DNA of 64,000 nt, taken from NCBI GenBank assembly GCA_004321915.1, contig SCQE01000021.1, positions 62,001 through 126,000 on the forward strand, written 5' to 3'. This DNA comes from Nitrospirota bacterium (GTDB taxonomy: Bacteria; Nitrospirota; Thermodesulfovibrionia; Thermodesulfovibrionales; Dissulfurispiraceae). Made by a program: the position numbers and the translations under genes. Positions 1-10,847 of the stretch are shown one piece after another. Each line of letters begins with the position of its first letter. Position 1 is the stretch's first letter. Under the pieces are notes generated by a model. It was not told the DNA's origin, did not search any database, and was given only the letters and a program-made list of their open reading frames with translations.

Positions 1-624
1 TCCGGTTTGGTCGCCCCATTTCTTTTTCAGATAGCTTTCTCTGCCCGACCCTGAACTGTAAGCCTTGTACCTTAGCCGGTTCTTCTCGTAGTATTTCTGG
101 TGATACTCCTCGGCCTTGTAAAATGTTGCGGCGGGAACGATTCCTGTTACTATAGGTTTTTCGAACAACCCGGATTGATTAAGTTTTTCCTTTGCTGCTG
201 CTGCGGCTTTTTTCTGACCGTCATTCCGATAAAAGATCGCGGTCCTGTATTGCGTACCCGCATCGCTGAACTGCCTGTTCGGGGTCGTCGGGTCTATGTT
301 TTGCCAGAATACATCGAGCAGTTCGTCATAAGTTATGACCGAGGGATCGAAGATTATTTCTATCGCCTCCGCATGGCCTGAAATCCCCGACGAGACCTCT
401 TCGTAGGTAGGGTTTTTTGTTGTGCCGCCGGTATACCCCACGGCTGTCGATACGACCCCCTTGACCTTATCGAACGCATACTGCATACACCAGAAGCAGC
501 CGCCCGCAAATACTGCTGTTTCGGTCTTTTTAGCCGGAGAATTGTTTCTGTTCATTTCAGCAGCCTCCGTTATGCCGGCAAGGCATATCAGCGTTATCAA
601 GGTCAATGCTGCAAACCGTCTCAT
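1..624 (-). CDS. msrA: Peptide-methionine (S)-S-oxide reductase MsrA, 3' end cut by window edge
   Basis: Reduces methionine-S-sulfoxide in damaged proteins. Reading leftward from an ATG at 624-622, 208 codons stay open to the window edge. A hydrophobic N-terminus ending in an ITEA/AEM-like cleavage site suggests export. The catalytic motif GGCFWC follows at about residues 42-47, then GYTGG and the family segment around FWQNIDPT. The conserved C-terminal part (YHQKYYEKN) is present, so only the tail is missing. The catalytic residue is an ordinary Cys codon, not UGA. No resolving cysteine is visible in the part seen. No operon partner can be seen on this side; the next gene runs the other way. 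Confidence 0.93.
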   Translation of the reverse strand, partial: MRRFAALTLITLICLAGITEAAEMNRNNSPAKKTETAVFAGGCFWCMQYAFDKVKGVVSTAVGYTGGTTKNPTYEEVSSGISGHAEAIEIIFDPSVITYDELLDVFWQNIDPTTPNRQFSDAGTQYRTAIFYRNDGQKKAAAAAKEKLNQSGLFEKPIVTGIVPAATFYKAEEYHQKYYEKNRLRYKAYSSGSGRESYLKKKWGDQTG

Positions 625-847
625 TCTGATTAAATCTAGCACAAACCGGGTAAAAACCGAAACAACGCCTGCTGTTTCCCGGGACCTGAAAAATGTTATT
701 ATTGCTCAACAAATCACCGCCGGGGGACCATGTCGCAGCTTGTGATTATGGCATTTGTTCAGGGAGAGTCCGTGTCTTGCGGGTGCAGCATTTTTCATAC
801 GGCGAACTCAAGGAACAGCGGAATACCCGATAGTCCGGGGGAGAGAT

Positions 848-2992
848 ATGACGGCATATCCAGCTAAAGAAAACGGAAAAAATTCTTGCAAGTGGCGTTT
901 TTTCAGGGCAGGAGGCTTTGATCAGGTCTGCATCGAGACAGGGGCCGATATGCTGGCCCTCGGACATTTGGACCAAAAACTATGGGTTTCTCTAAGCTGT
1001 CCTGTTAAAGATCTCGAATTCGATCCTAAAACGCTTTCGTTGATAGACAGTGACGGCGACGGCCATATCAGGGCGCCCGAAATCATAAACGCCGTAACTT
1101 GGGCGGCTTCCGTGCTGAAAAACCCCGAGACCCTTATAAACGGGGTAAGGGGGGTGCCGCTTTCGGCAATACGGGATGATATCGAAGACGGTAGGCAATT
1201 ACTTGCATCCGCCCGGGAGATTTTGAAGAACTTGGGCAAGCCTGAAGCGAAAGTAATAAGCGTCGAGGATACGGCAGAGGAAGCTCTTATATTTGCCGGC
1301 ACAAAGTTTAACGGCGACGGGGTCATAACGCCCGATGCTTCGGATGATGAAGGCGTAAGGGCGGTAATAGGCGAGATAATAACTTGCCTTGGGGCTGAAC
1401 CCGACAGGAGCGGGGCGGGCGGGGTATCCAAGGAGAAGGTGGATGCGTTTTTTTCTGAATTGGATTTATATGACGGATGGCGTTCAAAAGCGGAAAAGGA
1501 CCCTTCAATACTGGTTTTAGGCGAAGCCACGGAAAAGGCTGCCGCTTCTGTTAAGGCGCTCAAAGCGAAGGCCGAAGACTACTTCACGCGTTGCAGGCTT
1601 GCGGCCTACGACGGTCGTTTTGAGGACTCTCTTTTTACCGCCGAGGCGGACCGTCAGAATCTGGCTTCAAAGGAAATATCTACAGAAACAGAGTCTGTTT
1701 TGGCCCTTCCTTTGGCCGCTCCAAGCAAAGACAGGCCGCTTCCTCTTAAAGAAGGCCTGAATCCCGCATGGACGGGGACGGTCGAGAAATTCAGGGCGGA
1801 TGCGGTGTTGCAGATTTTAGGCGATAAAAGCTCTCTCTCTTTTGCGGAATGGCAGGAGTTGTTATCGAAGTTTTCGGCCTATTTTGTATGGATTTCGGAA
1901 AAGCCTGCAACTTTTGTGGAGCAACTCGGCATTGCAAGGACAAGAGAGATTTTGTCCGGCGGATACAGGGAAACGATTGGTGCGCTTATAACAAAGGACA
2001 AGGCACTTGAAAGCGAAATCGGATTGGTGTCCTCCGTTGACAGGCTCGTCCGTTATTGCAGGGACCTGCACACACTCGTCAATAATTTTGTTTCTTTCAG
2101 CGATTTTTATACGCGTAAGGCAAAGGCGGTCTTTCAGTCAGGAACGCTTTATCTTGACGGAAGAAGCTGTGAACTCTGCATCAAGGTTGACGACATAAAC
2201 AAACACGCAATGCTCGCGTCGTTAAGCCGCATCTGTCTCGTATATTGCGAATGCAGCCGCAAGGGCAGCCCGGAAAAGATGACGGTAGCCGCGGCCTTCA
2301 CCGCAGGTGATTCGGACCATCTGATGACCGGACGCAACGGCGTATTTTATGACCGCAAAGGGCAGGACTGGAATGCGACGGTCATCAGGATAATCGAAAA
2401 CCCCATAAGCGTACGGCAGGCCTTCTGGCTTCCGTACAAACAGGCCGGCAAGATGGTCGGGGAACAGCTTATGAAACTCGCCGCATCCCGCTCAAAAGGG
2501 GTGCAGGACAAGGTGGCGGCCTCTTTGGCCCAGTCGATGCAAAAGGCCGAAACCCCCAAACCTGCTCCTGCTCAGGGTTTTGATATCGGCAAATTTGCAG
2601 GAATTTTTGCGGCCATAGGTTTAGCTGTAGGCGCTATCGGTACCGCCATAGCATCTGTTGTAACCGGGCTTTTGCGTCTGGACTGGTGGCAGGTCCCTCT
2701 TGCAGCCGTTGGTTTGTTGCTGTTGATATCCGGCCCATCAGTGGGTATCGCATGGTTCAAACTCAGACAGCGAAATCTCGGCCCGCTTCTAGACGCAAAC
2801 GGATGGGCTGTTAATTCCCGTCCGAGGATAAACATCCCGTTCGGAACGGCGCTGACACAGGTTGCAAAATTGCCCGAAGGCTCGGTCAGGCCTATGATAG
2901 ACCCGTTTGCCGAAAAGAAAACGCCTTGGACCCTTTACGCAGCCGCAATTATATTCATAATCGCATTCCTGCTTCTTCTGAGGGCACTGTAA
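848..2992 (+). CDS. EF-hand-like membrane protein of unknown function
   Basis: 714 residues. The start at 848 is chosen because GGGGGAGAG lies just upstream; the frame is open further 5' without a better site. A complete calcium-type EF loop sits at residues 67-78 (D67, D69, D71, G72, I74, E78), and a partial one (NGDGVI) near 155-160. The middle is a long soluble region. The C-terminus carries a Lys/Pro/Ala linker and three hydrophobic segments near 582-606, 611-632 and 692-712. I know similar uncharacterised proteins from other proteobacteria-like genomes but no function. Calcium binding is inferred from the loop only. Confidence 0.8.
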   Translation: MTAYPAKENGKNSCKWRFFRAGGFDQVCIETGADMLALGHLDQKLWVSLSCPVKDLEFDPKTLSLIDSDGDGHIRAPEIINAVTWAASVLKNPETLINGVRGVPLSAIRDDIEDGRQLLASAREILKNLGKPEAKVISVEDTAEEALIFAGTKFNGDGVITPDASDDEGVRAVIGEIITCLGAEPDRSGAGGVSKEKVDAFFSELDLYDGWRSKAEKDPSILVLGEATEKAAASVKALKAKAEDYFTRCRLAAYDGRFEDSLFTAEADRQNLASKEISTETESVLALPLAAPSKDRPLPLKEGLNPAWTGTVEKFRADAVLQILGDKSSLSFAEWQELLSKFSAYFVWISEKPATFVEQLGIARTREILSGGYRETIGALITKDKALESEIGLVSSVDRLVRYCRDLHTLVNNFVSFSDFYTRKAKAVFQSGTLYLDGRSCELCIKVDDINKHAMLASLSRICLVYCECSRKGSPEKMTVAAAFTAGDSDHLMTGRNGVFYDRKGQDWNATVIRIIENPISVRQAFWLPYKQAGKMVGEQLMKLAASRSKGVQDKVAASLAQSMQKAETPKPAPAQGFDIGKFAGIFAAIGLAVGAIGTAIASVVTGLLRLDWWQVPLAAVGLLLLISGPSVGIAWFKLRQRNLGPLLDANGWAVNSRPRINIPFGTALTQVAKLPEGSVRPMIDPFAEKKTPWTLYAAAIIFIIAFLLLLRAL

Positions 2993-3070
2993 AACCTGCT
3001 GTTTTTATGTTCATAATTTTTTCACATCTCGAAGGTTATAATTTCTCATCAACAAAGCGAGAGGTATGAA

Positions 3071-3427
3071 ATGAGAAAAATAATCGTATCGGCAATAATT
3101 GTCTTACTGGCCCTTGCCGGGTGTTCGGCGGAAAAATACGGACTTGATATAAGTAAAAACGCGCCTGTTGTGAAGGTAAAGGACGTTTATCTGGACATGA
3201 GACTTTTGGGCAGGGACGTTACGCTCGAAGGCAAGATATCCTCCCAGTGCGGTTCCAACGGATGCTGGTTTGTTTTGCAGGACGACACAGGCCAGATATT
3301 CATAAACCTTGCTCCGAGCAATCTTACTCTTCCGCCGCGGCTCGGCAAGCAATCTACAGTGACCGGACAGGTACAGGTGGTCCAGAACGAACTCCAGATA
3401 TTTGCGAAAGGCATCGAGGTAAGATAG
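3071..3427 (+). CDS. Lipoprotein with OB-fold-like domain
   Basis: 118 residues. The N-terminal signal ends in a lipobox (LALAGC, Cys18), so the protein is probably lipidated at the outer face of the inner membrane or in the outer membrane. The remainder resembles small OB-fold nucleic-acid/ligand-binding domains (VTLEGKIS, GCWFVLQDDTGQIFI, STVTGQVQVVQ), with a CGSNGC pair. The TAG stop shares a base with the GTG start of the ABC permease, so it is cotranscribed with it. It could be a substrate-binding or accessory protein for that transporter; this is inferred from position. Confidence 0.75.
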   Translation: MRKIIVSAIIVLLALAGCSAEKYGLDISKNAPVVKVKDVYLDMRLLGRDVTLEGKISSQCGSNGCWFVLQDDTGQIFINLAPSNLTLPPRLGKQSTVTGQVQVVQNELQIFAKGIEVR

Positions 3428-4584
3428 TGGTCTTTTTAAAGCTCGCAATTACGAACCTGAGAAGACACGGCACAAGAAGCCTGCTTACAGCATTGGGCAT
3501 CGCCACTTCGGTTGCCGTGCTTTTTTCGATACTTTCTTTTAACAAAGGCTTCAGCAAGGGGCTTGCGCGTGAGCTGCAAAGAACCGGCATCCATTTTATG
3601 GTGGTGCCTTCGGGCTGCCCTCATGAGGTTGCGTCCCTTGTGCTGCATGGTTCTGTGATCCCCAAATTCTTGAACACTTCGGTCATGGAAAAGATAGTTT
3701 CGATGAAGGATGTCGATTTTGCGACGCCCATTCTGGTGACACAGCTTCCAAATGCGGAGAAGGCGCGCGTTGACTTGGTTTACGGTATGGAGATGAGCAG
3801 GCTTTCTGCCGTAAAACCCTACTGGGAGGTTGACGGGAAAATCCCGTCTGCCGTAAATGAGTTAATGGCAGGCAGCGAAATAGCAAGCCATAATAATATT
3901 CGGAAAGGCGACCTGCTTACCTATTCCGGGGTTTCGTTCAAGGTGTCCGGAATACTGAAAAAGACAGGCAGTCAGGACGACGCGTTTATTTATATGCCGG
4001 TTGAGGCTCTTCAAGCGATCCTTAAAAAACCGTCCGGCGCAACCGCAATAGGCGTAAAGGTCAAAACGCCCGAAACACTGGCAAAGACGACAGACGAGCT
4101 GGCCGAAATCGTTCCGGGCATTCAGGTTGTGACTATGAATCAGGTGATGTCGAGCATATCCAACCTCGCGGCGTCAGGCAAGGTGCTGAGCCTTTCGATA
4201 GCGATAATCACAATTCTTGTGAGCGCCGTAGGCGTTATGAATTCGATGCTGATGGCGGTGTTCGAGAGGACCCAAGAGATAGGCATGATGCGGGCCATAG
4301 GGGCTTCAAGGGCCGATATATTCAGGATAATCCTGAAGGAGGCCGCAATACTTACGCTCTTCGGCGGTTTGAGCGGAATCGCGTTTGCGGTTGCCGGAAG
4401 CGACATTATCGAAAAATTCGTCAGGAAGGCCATGCCGTATATACCGAGCGGAAGCATGGTGGATTTCGATCCTGTTCTGGCTGCGGCAAGTCTTGTTTTT
4501 GTTTCTGCGGTCGGCATAATTTCGGGTTTGTATCCTTCATGGAAGGCCGCAAAAATAAGCCCGATCGAGGCGATAAAGGGATGA
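3427..4584 (+). CDS. MacB/FtsX-family ABC transporter permease
   Basis: 385 residues from a GTG that overlaps the upstream lipoprotein stop. An N-terminal membrane segment (about 17-40) is followed by a large periplasmic domain of the MacB_PCD type and three C-terminal transmembrane helices; the ERTQEIGMMRAIGASRADI signature of FtsX-like permeases is clear, as is the final KISPIEAIKG. The family powers lipoprotein release, macrolide or toxin export, or envelope signalling, using periplasmic motion rather than a pore. With the lipoprotein before it and the ATPase after it this is one three-gene operon. The substrate is unknown. Confidence 0.9.
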   Translation: MVFLKLAITNLRRHGTRSLLTALGIATSVAVLFSILSFNKGFSKGLARELQRTGIHFMVVPSGCPHEVASLVLHGSVIPKFLNTSVMEKIVSMKDVDFATPILVTQLPNAEKARVDLVYGMEMSRLSAVKPYWEVDGKIPSAVNELMAGSEIASHNNIRKGDLLTYSGVSFKVSGILKKTGSQDDAFIYMPVEALQAILKKPSGATAIGVKVKTPETLAKTTDELAEIVPGIQVVTMNQVMSSISNLAASGKVLSLSIAIITILVSAVGVMNSMLMAVFERTQEIGMMRAIGASRADIFRIILKEAAILTLFGGLSGIAFAVAGSDIIEKFVRKAMPYIPSGSMVDFDPVLAAASLVFVSAVGIISGLYPSWKAAKISPIEAIKG

Positions 4585-5237
4585 TAGAACTTAAAGGCAT
4601 AGAAAAGACCTATTTGCGCGGTTCCGAAGAGGTGCATGCCCTCAAAGGTATCGATATGAAGATTTCAAAAGGCGAGTTTATCTCGATAGTCGGCCCTTCT
4701 GGTTCGGGGAAGACCTCTCTTCTGCATGTCCTCGGATGCCTTGACAGGCCGTCTAAAGGCAGCCTGCTTATCGATGGTGTTGCTGTCGAGAAGATGCGGG
4801 AAGATGAACTCGTGCGTATAAGGCGCAAGAAGATCGGTTTTGTATTCCAGCAGTTTTATCTTATGCCGGGGCTCACGGTGTTTGACAACATCGCGCTGCC
4901 TCTGGTTTTCAGCCGGACCGCAATAGACAAAGAGAAAATTATCGGGGCGATCGAACTGCTCGGTTTGAAAGGACGCATAGAGCACTATCCCAAGCAGTTG
5001 AGCGGCGGAGAGATGCAGAGGGTGGCCATTGCGCGGGCCTTGGTGAACGGTCCTGAAATCATACTTGCGGACGAACCTACGGGAAATCTGGACAGCGAGA
5101 ACAGCGAGAATATTTTCGAACTCTTAAAGTCTCTCCACAAAAACAGTCTTACCGTTATCATGGTCACACACAATAACGACCTTGCGGCGCGCGCCGACAG
5201 GACACTGCTTCTGAAAGACGGGCGTTTTCCGGGTTGA
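4581..5237 (+). CDS. ABC transporter ATP-binding protein (LolD/MacB type)
   Basis: 218 residues, ATGA overlap with the permease. Walker A GPSGSGKT (about 36-43), Q-loop (FVFQQFYLMPGLT), signature LSGGE and Walker B IILADEPTGNLD are all intact, followed by the H-loop in MVTHNN. Length and motifs match the LolD/MacB-like subgroup that works with FtsX-type permeases. It should energise the permease encoded just upstream. A terminator-like hairpin follows the stop within 10 bases, closing the operon. Confidence 0.95.
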   Translation: MIELKGIEKTYLRGSEEVHALKGIDMKISKGEFISIVGPSGSGKTSLLHVLGCLDRPSKGSLLIDGVAVEKMREDELVRIRRKKIGFVFQQFYLMPGLTVFDNIALPLVFSRTAIDKEKIIGAIELLGLKGRIEHYPKQLSGGEMQRVAIARALVNGPEIILADEPTGNLDSENSENIFELLKSLHKNSLTVIMVTHNNDLAARADRTLLLKDGRFPG

Positions 5238-5245
5238 TACCAAGG

Positions 5246-5266
5246 CGCATTCAAGATGCGTTTTTT
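5246..5266 (+). terminator. Rho-independent terminator after ABC operon
   Basis: CGCAT and ATGCG arms separated by TCAAG, followed by six T. The stem is short (5-6 bp), but position directly after the ATPase stop supports it. It also lies just past the stop of the convergent SspB-like gene. Confidence 0.6.
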
Positions 5267-5267
5267 G

Positions 5268-5711
5268 TCAATCGTCCGTTTTTGTTTTTCTTGTAAAGTC
5301 CACTTTGATGACGTTTTTGGAAGGCTTCGCCTCTTTGGATGCTTTATGGGCAGGGACGGCGCTGATCTTCCGGTCGGTGAGGTCTTGGGTTTCGGTATTG
5401 CGGGCGGCATTGGGGTTCAGGACGAATTGCGCGGACAAGTCGGGCGAATATACCGCGATTATATCGTCCACCGGTATGAAACATTTTTGCGGCGATGTGC
5501 CGAATACAAGCGTGGCGGTTATGCCGTAATCGTCCCAATGAAAGTTCATTTTTGAATTGAAGACCAGCACTATGCCGTTCTCTTTTTCTTCCGAGGTGAA
5601 TCCGCGATGGCCGAGGATCACGTTTTCCGAATGCCGGGCCAAAACATAGACCCTTCCGGCAAGATTCAGGAACTCGTAAAAGATATGTTTTTTTAGGGAG
5701 TTCAATCCCAA
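5268..5711 (-). CDS. SspB-like ClpXP adaptor protein
   Basis: 147 residues from a TTG at 5711; a second TTG six bases downstream is an equally possible start (GGGGGG Shine-Dalgarno before both). The central part has the SspB fold signature: GIVLVFNSKMN, DDYGITATLVFGT, CFIPVDDIIAVYSPD. The C-terminal third is a low-complexity Ala/Lys/Ser linker ending in NVIKVDF, reminiscent of the short ClpX-docking tail of SspB proteins. The family delivers ssrA-tagged and other substrates to ClpXP. Sequence similarity is moderate, so substrate range is not claimed. Confidence 0.72.
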   Translation of the reverse strand: MGLNSLKKHIFYEFLNLAGRVYVLARHSENVILGHRGFTSEEKENGIVLVFNSKMNFHWDDYGITATLVFGTSPQKCFIPVDDIIAVYSPDLSAQFVLNPNAARNTETQDLTDRKISAVPAHKASKEAKPSKNVIKVDFTRKTKTDD

Positions 5712-5761
5712 AACGCCCCCCTTTGCTTGACAAACAATACGATTAGATAAAAGTATATCAC

Positions 5762-6721
5762 ATGACGGAATTTCGCGCTTCTCAGGACGATAAATTTTTA
5801 AAAATTCCCCCCTTCAGGGACTCGCATGTTCATTTTGCGGTCGAGGGTCTTCAGGCCGGAAATGAAGAAATCGGCTCGCTCTCAAAAGCGATGACAAGAA
5901 ACGGAATAATGTCGGTCGAAGATTGCGGTCATAAGAGCGGCATCGGGTTTGAGGCAAAAAGGCTTATATCCGGAGCTGGCAGTCCTCTAAAAATGCATAC
6001 GTCAGGCAAGGCCCTTTACGGAAAAGGCGGTTACGGCGTGTTTCTCGGGGTCGGCATTTCGGACAGGGGCGAGGCAAAAGAGGCGGTGCGCGGGATGGCG
6101 GACAGCGGGGCCGATTTCATCAAGGTCGTGAATTCCGGAATAGTCCATTTCAGGGACAGCGCGTATGTAACTCCCGGAGGCTTCGATCTGGAACTGCTGC
6201 GAATAATATGCGAAGAAGCCCGCGGATACGGACTTAAGGTCAAATGCCATGCAAATTCGGACAAGGCTGTACGGGTCGCCTTGGCTGCCGGAGCATCTTC
6301 GATCGAGCACGGTTTTTTTGTCTCAAAAGAGACATTGCATATTATGGCCGGGGAAAATGTATCGTGGACGCCGACGGTCTTTGCTCTGGCAGCATTGTCC
6401 GAAGGCCCGTCTTTGCAGGTGAAAAGGCTTATCGACGAGGTGGTCGAGGACCATCTGCTGGCTTTAAATTATGCCTCCTCCATCGGCGTGCCCCTTGCAG
6501 TAGGAACGGACAGCGGGTCAAAGGGTGTCAGGCACGGCAGAGCATTTTTTGAGGAACTCAGGTTTTTTTTAAAAGCAGGGCTTTCTCTTGAGCGGACACT
6601 CAGCGCAGCCTGCATGGATGAGTGCGAGATCGAAAAAGGAAACTATCTGCTCGCGGATAGGGATTTTATAACGAAAGGGACGCTGCAAGCGGTGTTTTGC
6701 AGCGGCGTTCGGTTGGAGTAA
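5762..6721 (+). CDS. Amidohydrolase-family metal-dependent hydrolase
   Basis: 319 residues. Metal-site motifs of the amidohydrolase superfamily are present in order: HVH near residue 22-24, a Lys in DFIKVVNSG (candidate carboxylated lysine), CHAN, EHGFF and GTDSG near the C-terminus. The composition and order match imidazolonepropionase/prolidase-like amidohydrolases, but the substrate cannot be read from sequence. It is divergent from the SspB-like gene, with about 50 bases between. No partner genes follow; a repeat-bearing intergenic region comes next. Confidence 0.85.
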   Translation: MTEFRASQDDKFLKIPPFRDSHVHFAVEGLQAGNEEIGSLSKAMTRNGIMSVEDCGHKSGIGFEAKRLISGAGSPLKMHTSGKALYGKGGYGVFLGVGISDRGEAKEAVRGMADSGADFIKVVNSGIVHFRDSAYVTPGGFDLELLRIICEEARGYGLKVKCHANSDKAVRVALAAGASSIEHGFFVSKETLHIMAGENVSWTPTVFALAALSEGPSLQVKRLIDEVVEDHLLALNYASSIGVPLAVGTDSGSKGVRHGRAFFEELRFFLKAGLSLERTLSAACMDECEIEKGNYLLADRDFITKGTLQAVFCSGVRLE

Positions 6722-6744
6722 ACAGAACAAACACGCTGATCCAA

Positions 6745-6821
6745 GATAAGGCTGGGTTTCTGGAGTGAATGCGGAGTTTTGGTCAAAACGCAGCCCTGAA
6801 CGGAAGAGGCCCGGCCTTATC
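6745..6821 (+). repeat. Nested-hairpin repeat, short copy (copy A)
   Basis: Outer arms 6745-6756 and 6810-6821 pair over 12 bp with one G-T wobble. Inside are the conserved blocks TGAATGCGGAG and GCAGCCCTGAACGGAAG. The apex is a perfect small hairpin, GTTTTG / CAAAAC (6776-6789). Related copies lie at 24143-24315 and 26269-26383. Confidence 0.75.
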
Positions 6822-6839
6822 GCAGGCATTTATATGTAG

Positions 6840-6971
6840 TGTCTGTCCATAAAGTAAGCAGTCGTCATCCTCGGGCTTGACCCGTGGATCCAGAACACCT
6901 TGAAAACACTGGATTCCCGATTAAAAACTTCGGGAATGACAGACAAAAGAACAGAGTTTATGGACAGACTC
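6840..6971 (+). mobile_element. MITE-like element, copy 1
   Basis: Terminal inverted repeats GTCTGTCCATAAA (6841-6853) and its complement (6957-6969) enclose a non-coding core with internal palindromes (CTTCGGGAATGAC region). A 7-base direct repeat, TATGTAG, flanks it at 6833-6839 and 6972-6978 and looks like a target duplication. A second, longer copy in inverted orientation is at 50329-50504. Confidence 0.75.
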
Positions 6972-7043
6972 TATGTAGCGCGTTGCCCTTAACTGTCTTA
7001 ACCCCGATTTTAATATGCATAATAAAACGTGTTATACTTTTAA

Positions 7044-8528
<1,485 letters not shown>

Positions 8529-8570
8529 ATAAAAAAGCCAGCAGTCGATAGCCGGCAGTCAAAAAAGAAA

Positions 8571-10139
8571 ATGGCAAACATAGACAAAATATTGGTCCTC
8601 GATTTCGGCTCGCAGTACACGCAGCTTATCGCAAGAAGGGTGCGTGAAACGAGCGTATATTGTGAGCTCCATCCTTACGACGCAAGTGAGACATTTATCC
8701 GTGAGTTCAGCCCGAAGGGTATAATTCTCTCGGGCGGTCCTGCGTCGGTATATGAAGAAGAAACCCCTAAAGTCCCGGACATCGTCTTTAATCTCGGCGT
8801 GCCGGTGCTCGGCATCTGTTATGGCATGCAGGCCATGGCAGAGCAGTTGGGCGGCAGGGTCGAGAACGCCCTAAAACGTGAGTTCGGCTATGCGGAAGTG
8901 CGCGCACACGGCCACACCGCCCTGCTGCGCGACATACAGGACAGGCTGGACCCTGACGGAAAGGCATGGCTCGATGTATGGATGAGTCACGGTGACAAGG
9001 TGACTGCGATGCCGCAGGGGTTCAAGGTCATTGCCGAGAATGCGGCAACTCCGATAGCAGCGATGGCTGATGAGTCCCGTAGGTTCTACGGGGTGCAGTT
9101 CCATCCGGAAGTGACCCATACCCTCCATGGCAAGGCAATACTGGAGCGCTTTGTCCACGATATCTGCGGATGCGGCTTTGACTGGAACATGCCGGACTAT
9201 GTGGAGGAAGCGATCGGAAAGATACGCTCGGAAGTGGGCGATGAGGAGGTGCTTCTTGGACTATCAGGAGGCGTCGATTCTTCCGTTGCCGCGGCCCTGC
9301 TTCATCGCGCCATCGGTGACCGTCTTACCTGCGTATTCGTTGACAATGGCCTTCTGCGCTTAAACGAAGCAGAGCAGGTGATGGAGACCTTCGGCAAAAA
9401 CCTCGGAGTCAGAGTACTCCACATAGACGCTTCTGAACGTTTCATGAAGGAACTAAAAGGGGTCTCGGACCCGGAGCAGAAACGCAAGATCATAGGCCGC
9501 GAATTCGTCCATGTGTTTCAGGAAGAAGCTGAGAAGCTGACCGGCGTTAAATGGCTGGCACAAGGCACCATATACCCTGACGTGATAGAGTCTGCAGGTT
9601 CAAAGACAAAGAAGGCACACACTATCAAGTCACACCATAACGTTGGAGGCCTGCCCGAAACCCTGCATCTGAAGCTGCTGGAGCCTCTCAGGGAACTGTT
9701 CAAGGACGAGGTAAGAGAGCTTGGATCGGCTCTTGGACTGCCACACGAAATGGTGTTCCGTCATCCATTCCCCGGTCCCGGCCTCGGCGTGAGGATTCTT
9801 GGCGAAGTCAGACGGGAATACGCCGACCTTCTGCGCCGTGCAGACCATATATTCATTGAGGAACTGCGAGCATCGGGCTGGTACGAAAAGACCTCGCAGG
9901 CCTTTGCCGTGTTTTTGCCGGTAAAGGCAGTTGGTGTGATGGGCGACGGCCGCACCTACGACTATGTTGTCGCCCTGCGTGCAGTCCAGACAACGGACTT
10001 TATGACGGCCCGCTGGGCCGAACTACCCTATGCCTTGCTGTCAAAGGTTTCCAATCGCATCATAAACGAAGTCAGGGGAATAAACCGGGTCACTTACGAC
10101 ATCACCTCAAAACCTCCCGGAACCATAGAGTGGGAGTAA
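8571..10139 (+). CDS. guaA: GMP synthase (glutamine-hydrolysing)
   Basis: 522 residues. Class I glutamine amidotransferase domain first, with nucleophile Cys in GICYGMQ and the His-x-Glu of FHPEVTH; then the ATP pyrophosphatase domain with the P-loop-like SGGVDSS; then the GMPS dimerisation domain ending in [13 protein letters not shown]. It aminates XMP from GuaB to GMP. The Shine-Dalgarno is weak (AAGAAA), and a small direct repeat (GCCAGCAGTC / GCCGGCAGTC) lies in the spacer after guaB. Confidence 0.98.
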   Translation: MANIDKILVLDFGSQYTQLIARRVRETSVYCELHPYDASETFIREFSPKGIILSGGPASVYEEETPKVPDIVFNLGVPVLGICYGMQAMAEQLGGRVENALKREFGYAEVRAHGHTALLRDIQDRLDPDGKAWLDVWMSHGDKVTAMPQGFKVIAENAATPIAAMADESRRFYGVQFHPEVTHTLHGKAILERFVHDICGCGFDWNMPDYVEEAIGKIRSEVGDEEVLLGLSGGVDSSVAAALLHRAIGDRLTCVFVDNGLLRLNEAEQVMETFGKNLGVRVLHIDASERFMKELKGVSDPEQKRKIIGREFVHVFQEEAEKLTGVKWLAQGTIYPDVIESAGSKTKKAHTIKSHHNVGGLPETLHLKLLEPLRELFKDEVRELGSALGLPHEMVFRHPFPGPGLGVRILGEVRREYADLLRRADHIFIEELRASGWYEKTSQAFAVFLPVKAVGVMGDGRTYDYVVALRAVQTTDFMTARWAELPYALLSKVSNRIINEVRGINRVTYDITSKPPGTIEWE

Positions 10140-10140
10140 G

Positions 10141-10160
10141 ATTTGTTATATAATACAAAT
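10141..10160 (+). promoter_or_regulatory. Operator-like inverted repeat over a TATAAT
   Basis: ATTTGT (10141-10146) and ACAAAT (10155-10160) form an inverted repeat with an 8-base spacer that contains TATAAT (10149-10154). The site lies 24 bases upstream of the antitoxin start. This is the usual design for autorepression of a toxin-antitoxin operon; binding is inferred. Confidence 0.5.
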
Positions 10161-10183
10161 ACACTGGGTTGAGAGGATAAAAC

Positions 10184-10426
10184 ATGGGACACAGGATAGC
10201 CGAAGCAGTTATAGAAGACGGTATGGTAAAGCAGATAGATCGAAAACTGCCTATAGGAAAAGTTAAGGTCCATATAATTTATGACGAACAGGAAGAGAAT
10301 ATTGCAGGGACGGATTCGTCAGTAGTTACAAAAAGTGCTTTCGGCATCTACAAAAATATGGACTTCGATCCGGATAGCGAATCCAAGAATCTAAGAGAAG
10401 ATTGGGAACGCGCTCTTGGAAAGTGA
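10184..10426 (+). CDS. Putative antitoxin paired with PIN toxin
   Basis: 80 residues, acidic C-terminus. It overlaps the downstream PIN-domain gene by 11 bases. An IR-type operator lies upstream. I do not recognise a specific DNA-binding family with confidence; the short size, overlap and partner make VapB-like antitoxin the best reading. The C-terminal half (KNMDFDPDSESKNLREDWE) would be the toxin-binding part if so. Confidence 0.65.
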   Translation: MGHRIAEAVIEDGMVKQIDRKLPIGKVKVHIIYDEQEENIAGTDSSVVTKSAFGIYKNMDFDPDSESKNLREDWERALGK

Positions 10427-10799
10427 GTATCTTTTAGATACAAACATTCTGATCTATTACACTAAGGGCTCTGAAAGCGCAAGACATCTTATAGACGACC
10501 TTACACTCCGACACACGCTCAATATCTCCATTCTGACAAAGATTGAATTTCTAGGTTGGGACAAGCACACTGCCGAAGGATATGAAACCTGCAAAGAATT
10601 AATTGAATACGCCACGATTTATCCTCTCGATAAGAATGTCTCCGATAAAGCTATAGAGCTGAAAAGGAGCAGCAAGATCAAACTTGCCGATGCCGTGATT
10701 GCAGCAACGGCGCTTGTGAACGATCTGAAGCTGGTTACGAAAAATATAGATGACTTTGCAAAAATAGAGGGACTTGAAGTGGTCAATATATTGGAATGA
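10416..10799 (+). CDS. vapC: VapC-like PIN-domain ribonuclease toxin
   Basis: 127 residues from a TTG that overlaps the antitoxin; the next in-frame codons already encode the PIN core (YLLDTNILIYY), leaving no room for a later start. Acidic active-site residues are visible: the first Asp in LLDTN, Glu in TKIEFLG, Asp in KLADAVIAATA and the final Asp in TKNIDDFAKI. The family cleaves RNA, often initiator or other tRNAs. It is neutralised by the upstream gene in the usual arrangement. Confidence 0.88.
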   Translation: MESEYLLDTNILIYYTKGSESARHLIDDLTLRHTLNISILTKIEFLGWDKHTAEGYETCKELIEYATIYPLDKNVSDKAIELKRSSKIKLADAVIAATALVNDLKLVTKNIDDFAKIEGLEVVNILE

Positions 10800-10847
10800 G
10801 AACGACCGGAGGGTCGAGGGTCATTTTAAAAATTTTGGCAACCGATA

